Source of the DNA: Tretioscincus oriximinensis
Lineage: Eukaryota > Chordata > Lepidosauria > Squamata > Gymnophthalmidae
Reading direction: 5' to 3'
DNA: 64,000 nt
Assembly (NCBI GenBank): GCA_022410635.1
Contig: JAJVDF010000782.1
Location: 307,906 to 371,905, forward strand
Within the stretch, counting starts at the first letter, position 1. Every line of letters starts with the position of its first letter. The translations under genes and the position numbers were made by a program. Under the pieces are notes generated by a model that ran no database searches, was not told where the DNA came from, and saw only the letters and a list, made by a program, of their open reading frames with translations. Below are positions 35,174 through 46,077 of the stretch, piece by piece.

Positions 35174-35929
35174 CAGGGTGGATTTGATTTAAATCTAACT
35201 GATTTAAATCACGATTTAAATCACGATTTAAATCACTAGTCAGTAAGGCTTGATTTAAATCAGTGATTTAAATCAAAGTTTCTACCTAAACTAGTTCTTG
35301 CAATTTGAACATGCAAGTAGATGAAGATTTTTAGAATCACAAAGTTTCATTTTCATTTTCTTGTCTGCTTGCCCTTCCTCCTCCTCACACTTAGATTCAC
35401 ATTCTTCTTGTGTTGTGCAGATCTATTCCACTCCAAACAATTAGAAACATATTGTCTAACTTCTTGGACTTGGCACTGAAGGGGTTGATTCTGTATTCAT
35501 AGGTTTGTAGAACAATAGGATGAAGGTCTTTTTCTCAACTCTGTTCATGTTGTTACATTTTTGCTGTGAAGAAGAGGCTGGGACCTCTGCGGAGTCAAAT
35601 TCAGTTTTGAGGACTGCGTAAGTAAAGCGAGCGTCTGTGATAATATAGGAGAGAAACTGCCCACTAATCCTACAGGAACCTCTGGAAGAGCATGGCATTG
35701 TGAATGTTACACATATACAGCCTTTATTCTACTGAGTTAAACAACTCAGCTTTATCTCATGATGGAAGAACCTTTGGATGGTAAAATATTTTCCTCAAAA
35801 AGCAGTTTATTGAAAAAAACCCGATTTAAATNAAAAAAATCCGATTTAAATNAAAAAAATCCGATTTAAATAAAAAAAATCCGATTTTTTTGATTTTTTT
35901 TTAAAAAACATTGATTTTTATCCACCCTG
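35174..35929. mobile_element. hAT non-autonomous element, copy 2 (756 bp)
   Basis: Starts CAGGGTGGATTTGATTTAAA and ends TTGATTTTTATCCACCCTG. It is flanked by CAGCTAGG at 35166-35173 and 35930-35937, an exact 8-bp duplication. It differs from copy 1 by extra GATTTAAATC units in the left arm and a longer inner segment (TAGTTCTTGCAATTTGAACA). The 80-codon minus-strand frame (35698-35456) differs from copy 1 in only a few residues. Confidence 0.93.
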
Positions 35930-35937
35930 CAGCTAGG

Positions 35938-36075
35938 GGTCCTCCAAATGCCGATCAAAGGGAGTTGAAGGCAAGGGAAGATTTTGCCTCCTCCTGTTTT
36001 GAGAATGGAAGGATTCTGTGCCAAACAGGGTGGATTGTGCTTTGACCCAGCACAGCTCCACTTATATCCTTACGC
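35938..36075 (+). mobile_element. Old CR1 3'UTR, right piece
   Basis: GAAGATTTTGCCTCCTCCTG and the final CCACTTATATCCTTACG correspond to GAAGATTTTGCCTTCTTCTG ... CTTATGTTCTTATG of other CR1 copies. With 35118-35165 it shows that the hAT jumped into a CR1. Confidence 0.55.
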
Positions 36076-36545
36076 AATTCACATCTCATAAACACACAGC
36101 CGCAAGCACTTTGGGAAACGCAAGTGAGGCAACCGGGCACTATCAGGGAAAGTGTAAATTCTTGCAACTTCTCCAAACAGGGAAGGGAAAAAAATCAGCA
36201 ATAAGCTTATGAATATTACCAGCCCAACAACCTCCGACAGGGGGGAAAACTGTGAAAATGAAGGAGGAGATGCCATTCTCAAGTACAGACTTTCCCATCT
36301 ATTGCAGAACAGCCCATAAGGGGAACAGACTTGCCCATTTTTCTCTTTGAAAGCTGTTGTCATCTGTCCGCACCTTTCGACAGCTCTGGGTAGGCAGCAG
36401 AAATGAAAAACTGCCATTGCTAAGCCTTATTAGGTCTCGTTGGGCTTTGTTCTGGGATCTATCTCAGAATAGGGGTCTGCCATTCACATGTCAGTGCAGA
36501 CTATGGCAGGCCCCAAATAGGATAAAAGGCCCCGCTTATGAAATA
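36076..36545. other. No gene; Harbinger-like MITE remnant
   Basis: 36445-36530 contains ATCTATCTCAGAATAGGGGT and CTGCCATTCACATGTCAGTG with a GGCAGGCCCC right part, matching the family at 26.04 kb. The rest is unrecognised. Confidence 0.45.
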
Positions 36546-36974
36546 CTAGTGCACCTCAATCAGTTAGAATAGCATGGAAAAGTTCGCTTATTTCAGTAAT
36601 TCAATTCAAATAGTGAAACTTACCTATTATATAGATTCATTACACACAGAGTGGTCTATTTCAAGTGTTTCTTTTAATGTTGATGATTATGGCTGACAGA
36701 TAATGAAACCCCAAAAGTCAGTGCCTCAGAGAATTAGAATTCCATATCGCGGACTTCTGGTGCCACGTTCTAATCAAAGAAATAAACGCTTGAAATAGAT
36801 CACTCTGTGTGTAATTAAACTATATACTGGTAATATATTATTTATTTGTACTTGTTTCCCTCCTATACCATAGGGTGGCGCACATAGCTTTGCACATACA
36901 GTATATGAGTTCCACTATTTGAACTGGCTGAAATAAACTTTTCTATGGGATTCTAATTTATTGAGATGCGCTAG
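36546..36974. mobile_element. Tc1/mariner-like MITE, 429 bp
   Basis: The ends are inverted copies: CTAGTGCACCTCAATCAG and (complement of right) CTAGCGCATCTCAATAAA, continuing TTAGAAT...AAAAGTT. It is flanked by TA on both sides (36544-36545, 36975-36976). The arms extend about 200 bp (CACACAGAGTG / CACTCTGTGTG; TTTCAAGTGTTT / AAACGCTTGAAA). The central transposase is gone. A SINE-B tail remnant (about 36837-36898) lies in the right arm. Confidence 0.88.
36837..36898 (-). mobile_element. SINE-B 3' remnant inside the Tc1-like MITE
   Basis: TTATTTATTTGTACTTGTTT then CCATAGGGTGGCGCACATAG matches the SINE-B 3' end at 11034-11120 with a deletion. Confidence 0.7.
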
Positions 36975-36976
36975 TA

Positions 36977-37354
36977 ATTGTCCTCTATTGTGTTCATTAA
37001 GTCCACAATTCTTCTTACGCTAACAGAATATGAAAAGGCAAAGAGGAAGCGACAAGAACCACAAAGATCCTCAGAGCTGTTTCAGTTCCTTATGTTTCAG
37101 CTTTTTTTAAGTACGAAATTGTAATGCAGGGTGTCTTACTGGGAGCTGGAGGCTGAATCAAGTCTTGATGGAAGGAAGTGTGTACGAGGCTGTGTAAAGG
37201 TGCAGATTGTGAAGGTGAATCGAGAAATCCTCTTATTTTGTTGTACAGGAGAGAGACGGAAGGAAGCTTAGTCCAAAGGTGTCTGATTTGATCCCAGCAA
37301 TGAAACTGCACAGATAGCATGCTATTGCATTAGAAAAGGGGCCTGTCCTGCTCT
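36977..37354. other. No recognised feature
   Basis: No repeat or exon that I can support. Confidence 0.45.
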
Positions 37355-37651
37355 ACACAAGTGGCTCAGTTGGCTAAGTGCCCGTCTTTCACCTGAGAGA
37401 TTGGGTTTCGAGGCCCTGTGTCTGATGCGGTGAGGGGTGAGCACCTTCTCCTAATCTGTAGCTCTAGCCAACCCTGATACTTGAAAGCAAGAATTGCAAG
37501 AAATTGCAACAGACTGCGACTAGATNAATGGGAACCAATGCAGTGTGGTAAGGAAGATAGAATGTAAGCCTTTGGGCAAAAAACAACCTTGTGAGCCACT
37601 TTGAGTCCGGGTGAGAAAAGCGGGGTATAAAATAGTAGTTCTTCTTCTTCT
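37355..37651 (+). mobile_element. SINE-A, diverged, with CTT tail
   Basis: Head AAGTGGCTCAGTTGGCTAAG, B-box-like GGGTTTCGAGGCCC, body GAATTGCAAGAAATTGCAAC, 3' end GGGGTATAAAATAG and (TTC)n. Confidence 0.85.
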
Positions 37652-37847
37652 ACACAGACATGTAGATATCCCATTCTGAGATGCCTACAGAGAACAGGCT
37701 TTCTGGCAGTCATCACATGAATCAATTGTTAGCACTGCAGATTTATAAAAGTCTCTTGTTAAGCATGGAGGCATAAAAATAACAAATGCCTGTTTTCTTC
37801 CACGGCCCAACTGATCTGAAGCAACCTGTACCACATTCTCTATGGCA

Positions 37848-37901
37848 AACTCATACCTTCAGGTGTTGGGCGATATAAAAATGCAAAGAAATAAATAAAT
37901 C
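37848..37901 (+). mobile_element. L2-type LINE 3' tail
   Basis: ACCTTCAGGTGTTGGGCGAT, TATAAAAATGCAAAG and (AAAT)n. Confidence 0.6.
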
Positions 37902-39007
37902 NCTTTGAGGTGGGTATTGTCATCAAATAAGGAGATGAGATGATGGCAGCAGAAAAACATGGAAATGGTAAATGAAGACCCAACCCAAATCAGTAATAGA
38001 AAAAGCCCAGAAACAGTAAGCAGAAACACAGCCTCTATCAGCTAAGTAGAGGACTGGGGAAACAGGGAGGCAAGGTACCATTCAGTAAGGAGAAGTGCCC
38101 AGAAATCGTAAGTAAAAATACAGCCCCAACTGATAAGCACAAACACCTTAAAAGGTTCCAATTAGAAGAAATGCAAACGTGTGTGGAAGTGATGTATCAA
38201 GTATAGTGTAATAAAGGTCACTAAGATTTCCTGAGGGAAGGATGTGTAAATTAAATAAAAGTGTTGCAATCTAAAGAGGATGGAGAGGAGCATCTGAAGA
38301 AGTGGACTTGCAAGCTTACACTAACTTTTTCTTATTAGTCTCTAAGTTACAATGACATCCCCACACACACAGGCTCCCAATGAATAATATCAAAGGCTTC
38401 ACAAAGCAAGCAGGCGATATCTTCCAACAATGACAAGTCTTAATTATTTTCTCATCCTTACCAGTCCCTTCTAATCCCAGCCTGAAGAAGGGATATCAGG
38501 AACAAATCCTGAGGTGTCACTGGAAGCTAAGCTCGAATCTTCACATTTCTTTTGAAAGCCCTTCCCTTCCCTTCACACATCTTCAGTCACGAGACACAAT
38601 CATGTATTTTTGACCTAATTTGTGTCGAGCTCCTCACATCTCTTCCTCTGTGGCTTACAAACTAAAACTAAGGATCTCTAAGTTCACCCATACATTTTGT
38701 TCAAAAGGCTCTTCTTTCTCACCCCCGGGATCTGTTTTGATTGAACCAATCCTTCTCAAAAACCAATTCCACTATTGGCCATCTGGAATCTGAAAAAGTT
38801 CACCTGATGGCAATGCCACGGCACCCATATCCATGATTTCCAATGCTTTGGAAAGGGCTTAAGAGAAGTTTTAATCCCTTTATGCATTAGGCTTTATTCC
38901 AGATTCAGTTTTAGAATAGGGATCCACCACCTATGTGGTAGTCTGATTGTCTGGTAATTATTTATCTAGGTTAGATAAAACAAGTTAAAACAATTAAAAT
39001 AATTATA

Positions 39008-39096
39008 GCAAAGGAGCTAGCAGCACTTTGAGACTAACTAGAGAAAAGTGGTTGGCATAAGCTTTCGTAGACAGGTCTACTTCTTCAGATAATAAA
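39008..39096 (+). repeat. Unclassified dispersed repeat
   Basis: AAGGAGCTAGCAGCACTTTG, AGACTAACTAG, then GCATAAGCTTTCGTAGACAG and GTCTACTTCTTCAGAT. Related pieces occur at 45410-45500, 48490-48650 and 49130-49300. I cannot assign the superfamily. Confidence 0.6.
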
Positions 39097-40039
39097 TAAA
39101 ATCATTATAATCAGACTTCCACTGAGATTAATATCTCTCCCGCTGGTGACCTTTGATGTGGTCCTTGTCAAGGCATATGGTGCANAAGCGTGCAGGTAAC
39201 AACTCAAGAATATATTCCAGAATAGGGCCCAGTACAGAAAGAGCAATGGATTTATTAATTAATTTTGCACTTATCTTGCTNACGAGGTGAACCACCCCAA
39301 ACTGGGATAAGCAATTTGCCCCAAACTGGGAGAGATTATTCCTGCCATGGAAGTCACACTTTTATTCCAGATCCTTATGTAGCCACCACATTCCTTGGGT
39401 ACTCGTGTCTCCCACAGAACATTCTAGCATCCAGCTAGTAAGGTCCTGAAGCTGCTTAAGACTGTTCTGCACAAGAGCGCAATACATGCTATTCTAGAAA
39501 CTTCTACAAACTAAGCAATTCCCTTGTGTGTTTAAATGTGTCATTTCTCACCCAATTTACATATTTTTGCACTCATTAGCGTGCAACAAGGAACTCGGAA
39601 ATTTGGCTGCCATTGTAAGAGTGACTTGCATATATGGACACACCCCTGTGCATGAATACATATGTGCGAGTGCTGAAATGTATGGGTGCACACGGGTACA
39701 AGCATGCAGACAGAAACTGAAATATGCCAATACTTTTGTTTTGGACTTTGTGCTGTGTAAGGTTATTNAGAATTAAAATGAAGCAATAAACCATGAAGTT
39801 TTTCTTTGGGGATCTATTCATGTTCCCATCTATCTAGAAACTTGCAAAAACCAACACAATTTTTTCCCATGTAGGAGACCCATGAGTCATCTTCCAGGAA
39901 AGAGAACAGGCCCATGCGCTCTCTGAAATTCATTGTCCATGCCATTATTATCAGTTTCCTTCAGGCAAACCTAATAGAGCAGCCAGCCTCTAAAAAACAT
40001 CTATCCACTAATGGGGGTAGAAACAACTTTCGAGTATGA

Positions 40040-40082
40040 AATCTTCAGGTATGGGGCAGGGCATAAATATAAATAAATAAAT
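40040..40082 (+). mobile_element. L2-type LINE 3' tail
   Basis: GAAATCTTCAGGTATGGGGC, GGGCATAAATATAAAT and (AAAT)n. Confidence 0.6.
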
Positions 40083-40286
40083 TGTGCTGCCTCGTCTGTC
40101 TTTAGTAATTGATAGCAATACCCAAAGTTTCTATTAGTTATTATTAAACTCTAGTCTGAACTATCCTTTTCAGATTGTAATATGCTTGATTTCACATCGT
40201 TCATTATGCAGGAAGCCTGTCCTGCTGTATGTATGCTGTATATATATTGTCAGGGATAGAGATCATCCCTGTAATAATAAACAAAA

Positions 40287-40635
40287 GAGCCAGTTTGGTG
40301 TAGTGGTTAGTGTTGGACTTGCATCTGGTAGGCTCTCAGTTCAATTCCCCACTCCACCATGAAAGCCAGCTGGGTGACCTTGGGCCAGTCACAGTTCTTT
40401 AGAACTCTCTCAGTCCCACCTACTTCACAGGGTGTCTGTTGTGGAGGAAGCAACAAAAGCTATGTGCTGGGTGACCTTGGGACAGTCACAGTTCTTTAGA
40501 ACTCTCTCAGTCCCACCTATTTCACAGGGTGTCTGTTGTGGAGTAAGCAACAAAAGCTATGTGCACCACCCTCTGGTTGGCCGCCCTGAGACTTTTGGGT
40601 ATAGGGCGGGATATAAGTACAAACAAATAAAACTG
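40287..40635 (+). mobile_element. SINE-B with an internal 97-bp tandem duplication
   Basis: Head AGAGCCAGTTTGGTGTAGTG and 3' end CTTTTGGGTATAGGGCGGG plus (AAAT)-type tail are complete. The body segment starting CTGGGTGACCTTGGG is present twice, at 40370-40466 and 40467-40563, differing at a few positions. The best-preserved SINE-B in the window. Confidence 0.92.
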
Positions 40636-40945
40636 TGATACATTAAAGCAGTTGGTTTTTACTTGTTTGAAATAGAGAACAACACAAACTGATTGGCCCA
40701 AAGTCAAGGTACATTCCGAAAAGGGTCAAGACTGATTGGCAGAGGGGTCCAGGGCCAAGTATAAAAGGACAGTGCTTGGAGTTCAGCAGCACTACAGTTC
40801 TGTTTCAGTTGCCAGCCACAGAGATGAATAAGAAATCACTTTCTCAATCCATTAATTTGACACTGTGGTTATTCTGAAGCTATGCCATGTAGTATCTGTT
40901 GCATGGAATTCTGAACATCATTGGGACTAGGCTCATAGACAGCTT

Positions 40946-41093
40946 TAGAAGAAGAAGAAGAAGAAGAACTTGGTTCTTATACCCTGCTTTTCTCACCTTT
41001 CAAAGGGACTCAAAGCGGCTTACAAGGATATATTTTGCCCGAAGGCTCACATTCTATCTTCCCCACCAGGCTCTGGTGGTTCCCATGTATCTA
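40946..41093 (-). mobile_element. SINE-A, left piece (3' half), split by a CR1
   Basis: Plus orientation: (GAA)n, CTTGGTTCTTATACCCTGC, GGGACTCAAAGCGGCTTACA, TCTTCCCCACCAGGCTCTGG, CCATGTATCTA. The SINE continues at 43075 after the CR1. Confidence 0.92.
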
Positions 41094-43074
41094 GAACATA
41101 AGAACATAAGAAGAGCCATACTGGATCAGGCCACAGCCCATCGAGTCCAGCATTCTGTGTCACACAGAGGCCCACCAGATGCACCTGGGCAGTCCAAACA
41201 GAGGAAAGCAAAATATGCTGCTCCTGTTTGTGACTCCCTGCAAATGGTATTTCAAGAGTCCTGCCTGTTGCTCCATCCCGGAGGCTACATCCAGACAACT
41301 ATCTTAGTATCCATTTATACCCTTAGTGTCCATAAACCTGTCTAGTCCGGTCTTGAAACTATCCAAACTGTTAGCTACCACTACCTCTTCAGGAAGTAAA
41401 TTCCACAGGCCGATGACCCTCTGGGTGAAAAAATACTTCCCTTTGTCTGTTCTCACTTTTCTACCCAACAGTTTTAAGGAGTGCCCTCTGGTCCTTGTGT
41501 TGTGTGATAGAGAAACATTTTTTCTCTATTCACTCTGTCGATACCATGCATGATTTTGTACACTTCAATCAGATCACCCCTCAAACGTCTCCTTTCAAGG
41601 CTGAAGAGGCCCAGACCTTGCAGCCTTGCTTCGTAAGGGAGGTGCTCCAGACCCTTGATCATTTTTGTTGCCCTTTTCTGCACCTTCTCCAGTTCCAAAA
41701 TATCCCTCTTGAGATGTGGTGACCAGAATTGAACACAGTATTCCAAATGTGGCCTCACCACAGATTTATAAAGAGGCAAAACAACATTTGCTGACTTGTT
41801 TTCGATTCCTTTCCTAATTATCCCCAACATGGAATTTGCCTTTTTTGCTGCTGCTGCACACTGGGTTGACATTTTCATTGAATTGTCCACTAACACCCCA
41901 AGATCCTTTTCTTGCTCGGTCACAGAAAGCTTGGTTCCCATCAGGTGGTAGGAGTATTTTGGGTTCTTTGCCCCAATATGCATGACCTTGCACTTGCTTA
42001 AGTTGAAGTGCATTTGCCACTTTGATGCCCACTCACCCAATTTCAATAAATCACTCTGGAGTGCCTTACAATCATTTTCAGTTTTCACTACCCTGAACAG
42101 TTTAGTGTCGTCAGCAAACTTTGCTACTTCACTATTTACCTCGGCATCCAGATCATTTATAAATATATTGAAAAGCAAGGGTCCCAGTACAGATCCCTGG
42201 GGTACCCCACTTCTTACCTCTTTCCACTCAGAGAACTGTCCATTTAATACTACCCTCTGTTTTCTATCTTTTAGCCAGTTTCCAATCCAGGACAAAGTCT
42301 GTCCTCTTATACCATGAGTATGGAGTTTTTTTAGAAGCCTTTGATGAGGGACTTTATCAAACGCCTTCTGAAAATCTAGATACACAATATCAACTGGATC
42401 CCCTTTATCTACATGTTTGTTTACATTCTCAAAGAATTCTAGCAAGTTGGTAAGGCATGATTTACCTTTGCTGAAGCCATGCTGAGTTTCATTCAGCAAT
42501 GCGTGCTTCTCCATGTGTTTAGTAATTTTGTCCTTAATTAAGGTTTCCAACACTTTACCTGGAATTGATGTTAAACTGATTGGTCTATAATTTCCGGGAT
42601 CACCCCGGGATCCTTTTTTGAAGATTGGTGTTACATTAGCTACCTTCCAATCTATTGGTACTATGCCTGATCTTAAGGAAAGATTAAATATTTTGGTTAG
42701 AAGTTCGGCAATTTCGCATTTGAGTTCTTTAAGAATTCTTGGGTGAATGCCGTCTGGCCCTGGGGATTTATAAATGTTCAGCTTATTTAGGCTAGCAAGG
42801 ACCTCCTCCCTTGTTATCTCTATCCCGTTCAATTCCTCTGGTGTTCTTTCTGAGAAAACTAAATCTGTTGTGGGTAAATTCCCTCTGTCTTCTTCAGTGA
42901 AAACTGAAGCAAAAAATTCATTTAACCTCTCTGCAATCTCCACGTCCTCCTTAATTATGCCCTTTTGTCCATTGCTGTCGAGTGGTCCGACGGTTTTCCT
43001 GGTAGGATTCTTATTTCTGATGTATTCGAAAAAGTCCTTATTATTTCTTTTAATATTCTTTGCAATGTTAATAT
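41094..43074 (-). mobile_element. CR1 LINE, about 2 kb, best-preserved copy, 5'-truncated
   Basis: It starts with tandem GAACATAAGAACATAAG at its 3' end. The minus strand holds a frame of about 489 codons (42943-41474) covering most of the reverse-transcriptase domain: IYKSPGPDGIHP, TPIFKKGSRGDPGNYRPISL, SGVPQGSVLGPLLFN, the catalytic KFADDTKLF, and the CR1-typical SANVVLPLYKSVVRPHLEYC. The N-terminal endonuclease half is absent. Near 41511-41517 one A is missing (GAGAAACAT, against GAGAAAACAT at 50.5 kb), shifting the frame so the usual C-terminal end is lost. The copy is therefore defective. Flanks share TCTA (41090-41093, 43075-43078). Confidence 0.95.
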
Positions 43075-43233
43075 TCTACTTGCAATTTCTTGCAATTCAT
43101 GCTTTCGAATAGCTGGGTTGGCTAGAGCTACAGGCTAGTGGAAGGTGCTCACCCCTCCCCACTTCCAAAACAGGGCTTCGAAACCCGATCTCCCAGGCGA
43201 GAGACGAATTCCTAAGCAACTGAGCTATCCGTG
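43075..43233 (-). mobile_element. SINE-A, right piece (tRNA-like head)
   Basis: TCTACTTGCAATTTCTTGCA, GCTTTCGAATAGCTGGGTTG and the complement of the head (GCAACTGAGCTATCCGTG). It completes the SINE begun at 40946; about 10 bp (GTCAGTTGCA) of the usual sequence near the junction is missing. Confidence 0.9.
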
Positions 43234-45409
43234 CAATTCATGGGTAGTAGGTGCAACATGACCCTCATAATGGAGTTTCTTCATTACCATTATGGTCCCA
43301 ATGCATGGACCTCTGACAGTGGGTGTCATAAAAAAACCCTTTTATTAAAAAACAAAACATGTTTTCCAAATCCCTAATATAAACCCCCCCCCAGCAATGA
43401 TGTCTTCCAAATTCTGAACTGTTTTCATGAGTTACATGGTCTAGCAGCAACCTGAACAAGTAGACTAGTCTACAAGAGCTCATGCTGCCTACCTGTCTCT
43501 TGTCAATCTCTGGAGTACTACAGCCCCCTTTATTAGATTTTCTGGACCCAGACTTACACAGCCGTTTTTTTGAATTAGACAAGATGGAAAGACAATAGTG
43601 TATTACTGAACAATCCAGTTAGGCTGCATCCCCCCACACCACGTTTAGTGAAATAAAAGCAACATCACATTCCATCCATCCCAAGAGGTCACACATGTTC
43701 AGCAACCCACTCGCTAAACAGGTCCATAGTTGCGGAATTTCCAGCCACTGCAGTTTGGACAATTCAACTGCGGGCATTTTGTAAAATCCAAAAGAAAGCT
43801 TCATGAAGACATTCAGCAATGAGAACATAGCAAATTCATTGGCTCTCAGCTCGCAGAGAATGCTGGGAAATGTAGGGAGACATACTGAGAATGCTGGGAA
43901 TTATAGTAAGGCAAGCGTTGCAATGCATTAGTGGACTCGTCATGTGGTGAGATTGCTAGACGGTATTTCAGAGCAGCATGGGAGCTTCACGGTGCGGGTG
44001 GAATAAAAGAAACAGCGAGGGAAACCATAAGGTTAGGAAGGGAACTTGCTTTCAATACCATTTGGCAACCTTTTATTACCAGCTTTGAAGTCAACTTCAT
44101 GCTTTCTCGAACTAGACTGATCCATTTGTCCATTCTCTGGGGTGTCCTATCTTCTAGCACCGTTTTGACAGGTATCCAGAAATTCTTCATTTCCCAGCCT
44201 CCAAAGCTAGGATAGGATGGGCCATTATAATGTCCTGTTTCAGATCAAGATTAGCCTTCTAACGAAGAGGCCTGAACTTTGCCTGCAGGTCATAACGCTT
44301 CAGGACATCGTCTAACGTGCACTGTTAATTGTTTAATTGCCTTGTACAATAACACAATTACCATCTTCCAGTATTCATTCGGGTTCCCTCTGCCATGCTT
44401 AATAGTTAACTTGTATGGCAGCTTTATGCAAAAATCAGGTGACCTGAAAAGAAGGAGGAAATTAAGACATAAAGAAAGCCCTACCTCACTGGAAATATCA
44501 CTTGCTTTTCACACTGTTATCTTTTCTGAAGTGACTGCTGAACTGAAAAGGCACTCTCTTTCAGGACTAATTCCATTTTACAGAGGAGAAAGAAGTTCTG
44601 AGGGACAAACAGTTTACCAAGACTACAGTTCTATGTCCTCAAGGCCATGTTCCCATCAGATCAATAAACCTAGGCTTGCACCAAACTGTTGTTCAACAAA
44701 ATTAAACAATGGTGGAGAGACCTGAGACTGCTAAAGAGTTCATCAAGCATGCTCTCTATTGGCCTTTCAGCCCAAAGAATGCCCTATCCTGGAACAAGCA
44801 ACTCTTCCTTTGCCATTCTGCTCCACTCCTCAACCATTACCTCAGATATAGGTGAAGACTAAACTATTACTTATGGACTTCTCACATGCTGGTGATTGTG
44901 GTCTGGCATTTACGAGAGCAGACTGGTGTGCCACTGGTTGGTTCCATGAAATTCAGTGGGACCTATTTTGGTGAGTTAGCTTAGGGTCACTGCATTTCTT
45001 TCTATGGCTGAGTTCTCCCCTTGAAAACAGTTTGAAGCCAATCAGAAATAAATATTTTACCTGTAAATACTCACTCAGCCATCCATACCTTTGGCATGGC
45101 CAAAGGTTGTCACGTTAAAATGCTTATAATCCCAAACAAGCTCGAAATAACACATAAAGCTATTGAGTAGTTAGTATAAAAAATACAGGACAGTATAGTA
45201 TAAATAGAAATGCAATCTATATATATAAGCACAGAATGTTTGAAATGTTTAAAAAGGAATTACTATTCAGCAATTTACTTGGGAAGCATAGCCAAATGTT
45301 ATAAAATATGATTCTATGTAATGTTTTTTAAAATTAATTAACAGTCAATAAGTACAAATGCGAAATAGTAATCTTACAGACTATGAAACTTACACAGTAT
45401 TCAGATTCA
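43234..45409. other. No gene; tandem SBS-like sites inside
   Basis: The stretch shows no exon I can defend. It contains the tandem site pair at 43856-43907. The open frames at 43931-44215 and 44279-44725 have no recognisable domain. Confidence 0.4.
43856..43907 (-). promoter_or_regulatory. Tandem ZNF143/THAP11 (SBS)-like sites
   Basis: GAGAATGCTGGGAAATGTAG at 43856 and GAGAATGCTGGGAATTATAG at 43887 are 31 bp apart. Their complements fit ACTAYRNNNCCCR-type sites, which are frequent in housekeeping promoters and bound by ZNF143/THAP11. No transcript is evident beside them. Confidence 0.5.
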
Positions 45410-45500
45410 GAGAAATAGCTGTGTTAGTCCAGTAGAAAGACCAGCAAAGGGGCCAGAAGCTTTCATAGACACGTCTACTTCTTCAGATGCTGAGGGGCAG
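45410..45500 (+). repeat. Unclassified dispersed repeat
   Basis: GAAATAGCTGTGTTAGTCCA, GAAGCTTTCATAGACACGTC and TACTTCTTCAGATG match the copy at 39008-39096. Confidence 0.6.
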
Positions 45501-46077
45501 TATTCAGAAAACGATGTTCCTACTTAGGGATATATTGCTATGTTATATTTAGATATATTAGATCCCACATAATATGTGCTCTGTTTAGCTGCAAAGTTTT
45601 TTTAAAATACTGCATTTTTATAAACAACTGGTTTGATGCAAACCTGTTTACAGGAATATGTGCACCGTATTTTAAAACAATAGGAAAAGTGAGTTAGATC
45701 TTTGGGTTAGAGCAGGCAGAAACTAGATTAGTCCAAAGTTCCAGCTAATATTAACAACAAACAACAATAATGAAACGATGTTTACTCATAACCAAAAGGG
45801 TGAAATTGAGCATTACTGGTCCAAGCATTCCACCCACAGCAATTGCACACAAGTGCAGGTTCACACAAACATCTGCGCATTTCTACTTCCCGGAAGTCTT
45901 AACAGCCCTTTCTGTAGTTCACATGACTCACTGCCTCCACACCCATTTGCATGTCTATTGCTATTCAGGCCTTTTGCTTGCTATAAATAGGTTGTTCCAA
46001 GTGCTTGGGCCCTTCATAGCATTTGAAGAAGTATACGAAGCTCGTGGTGTCTACATTTTTCTTGTTAGTCTCTTGTT
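45501..46077. other. No recognised feature
   Basis: AT-rich. The last 50 bases resemble the dispersed repeat at 39.0 kb (GTCTACATTTTTCTTGTTAG). Confidence 0.4.

Larger units (their letters stand above)
37652..40286. other. No gene; two L2 tails and small remnants
   Basis: L2 3' tails lie at 37848-37901 and 40040-40082. Harbinger-like arms lie near 38885-38935 and 39205-39245. An unclassified dispersed repeat is at 39008-39096. The rest shows nothing. Confidence 0.4.
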
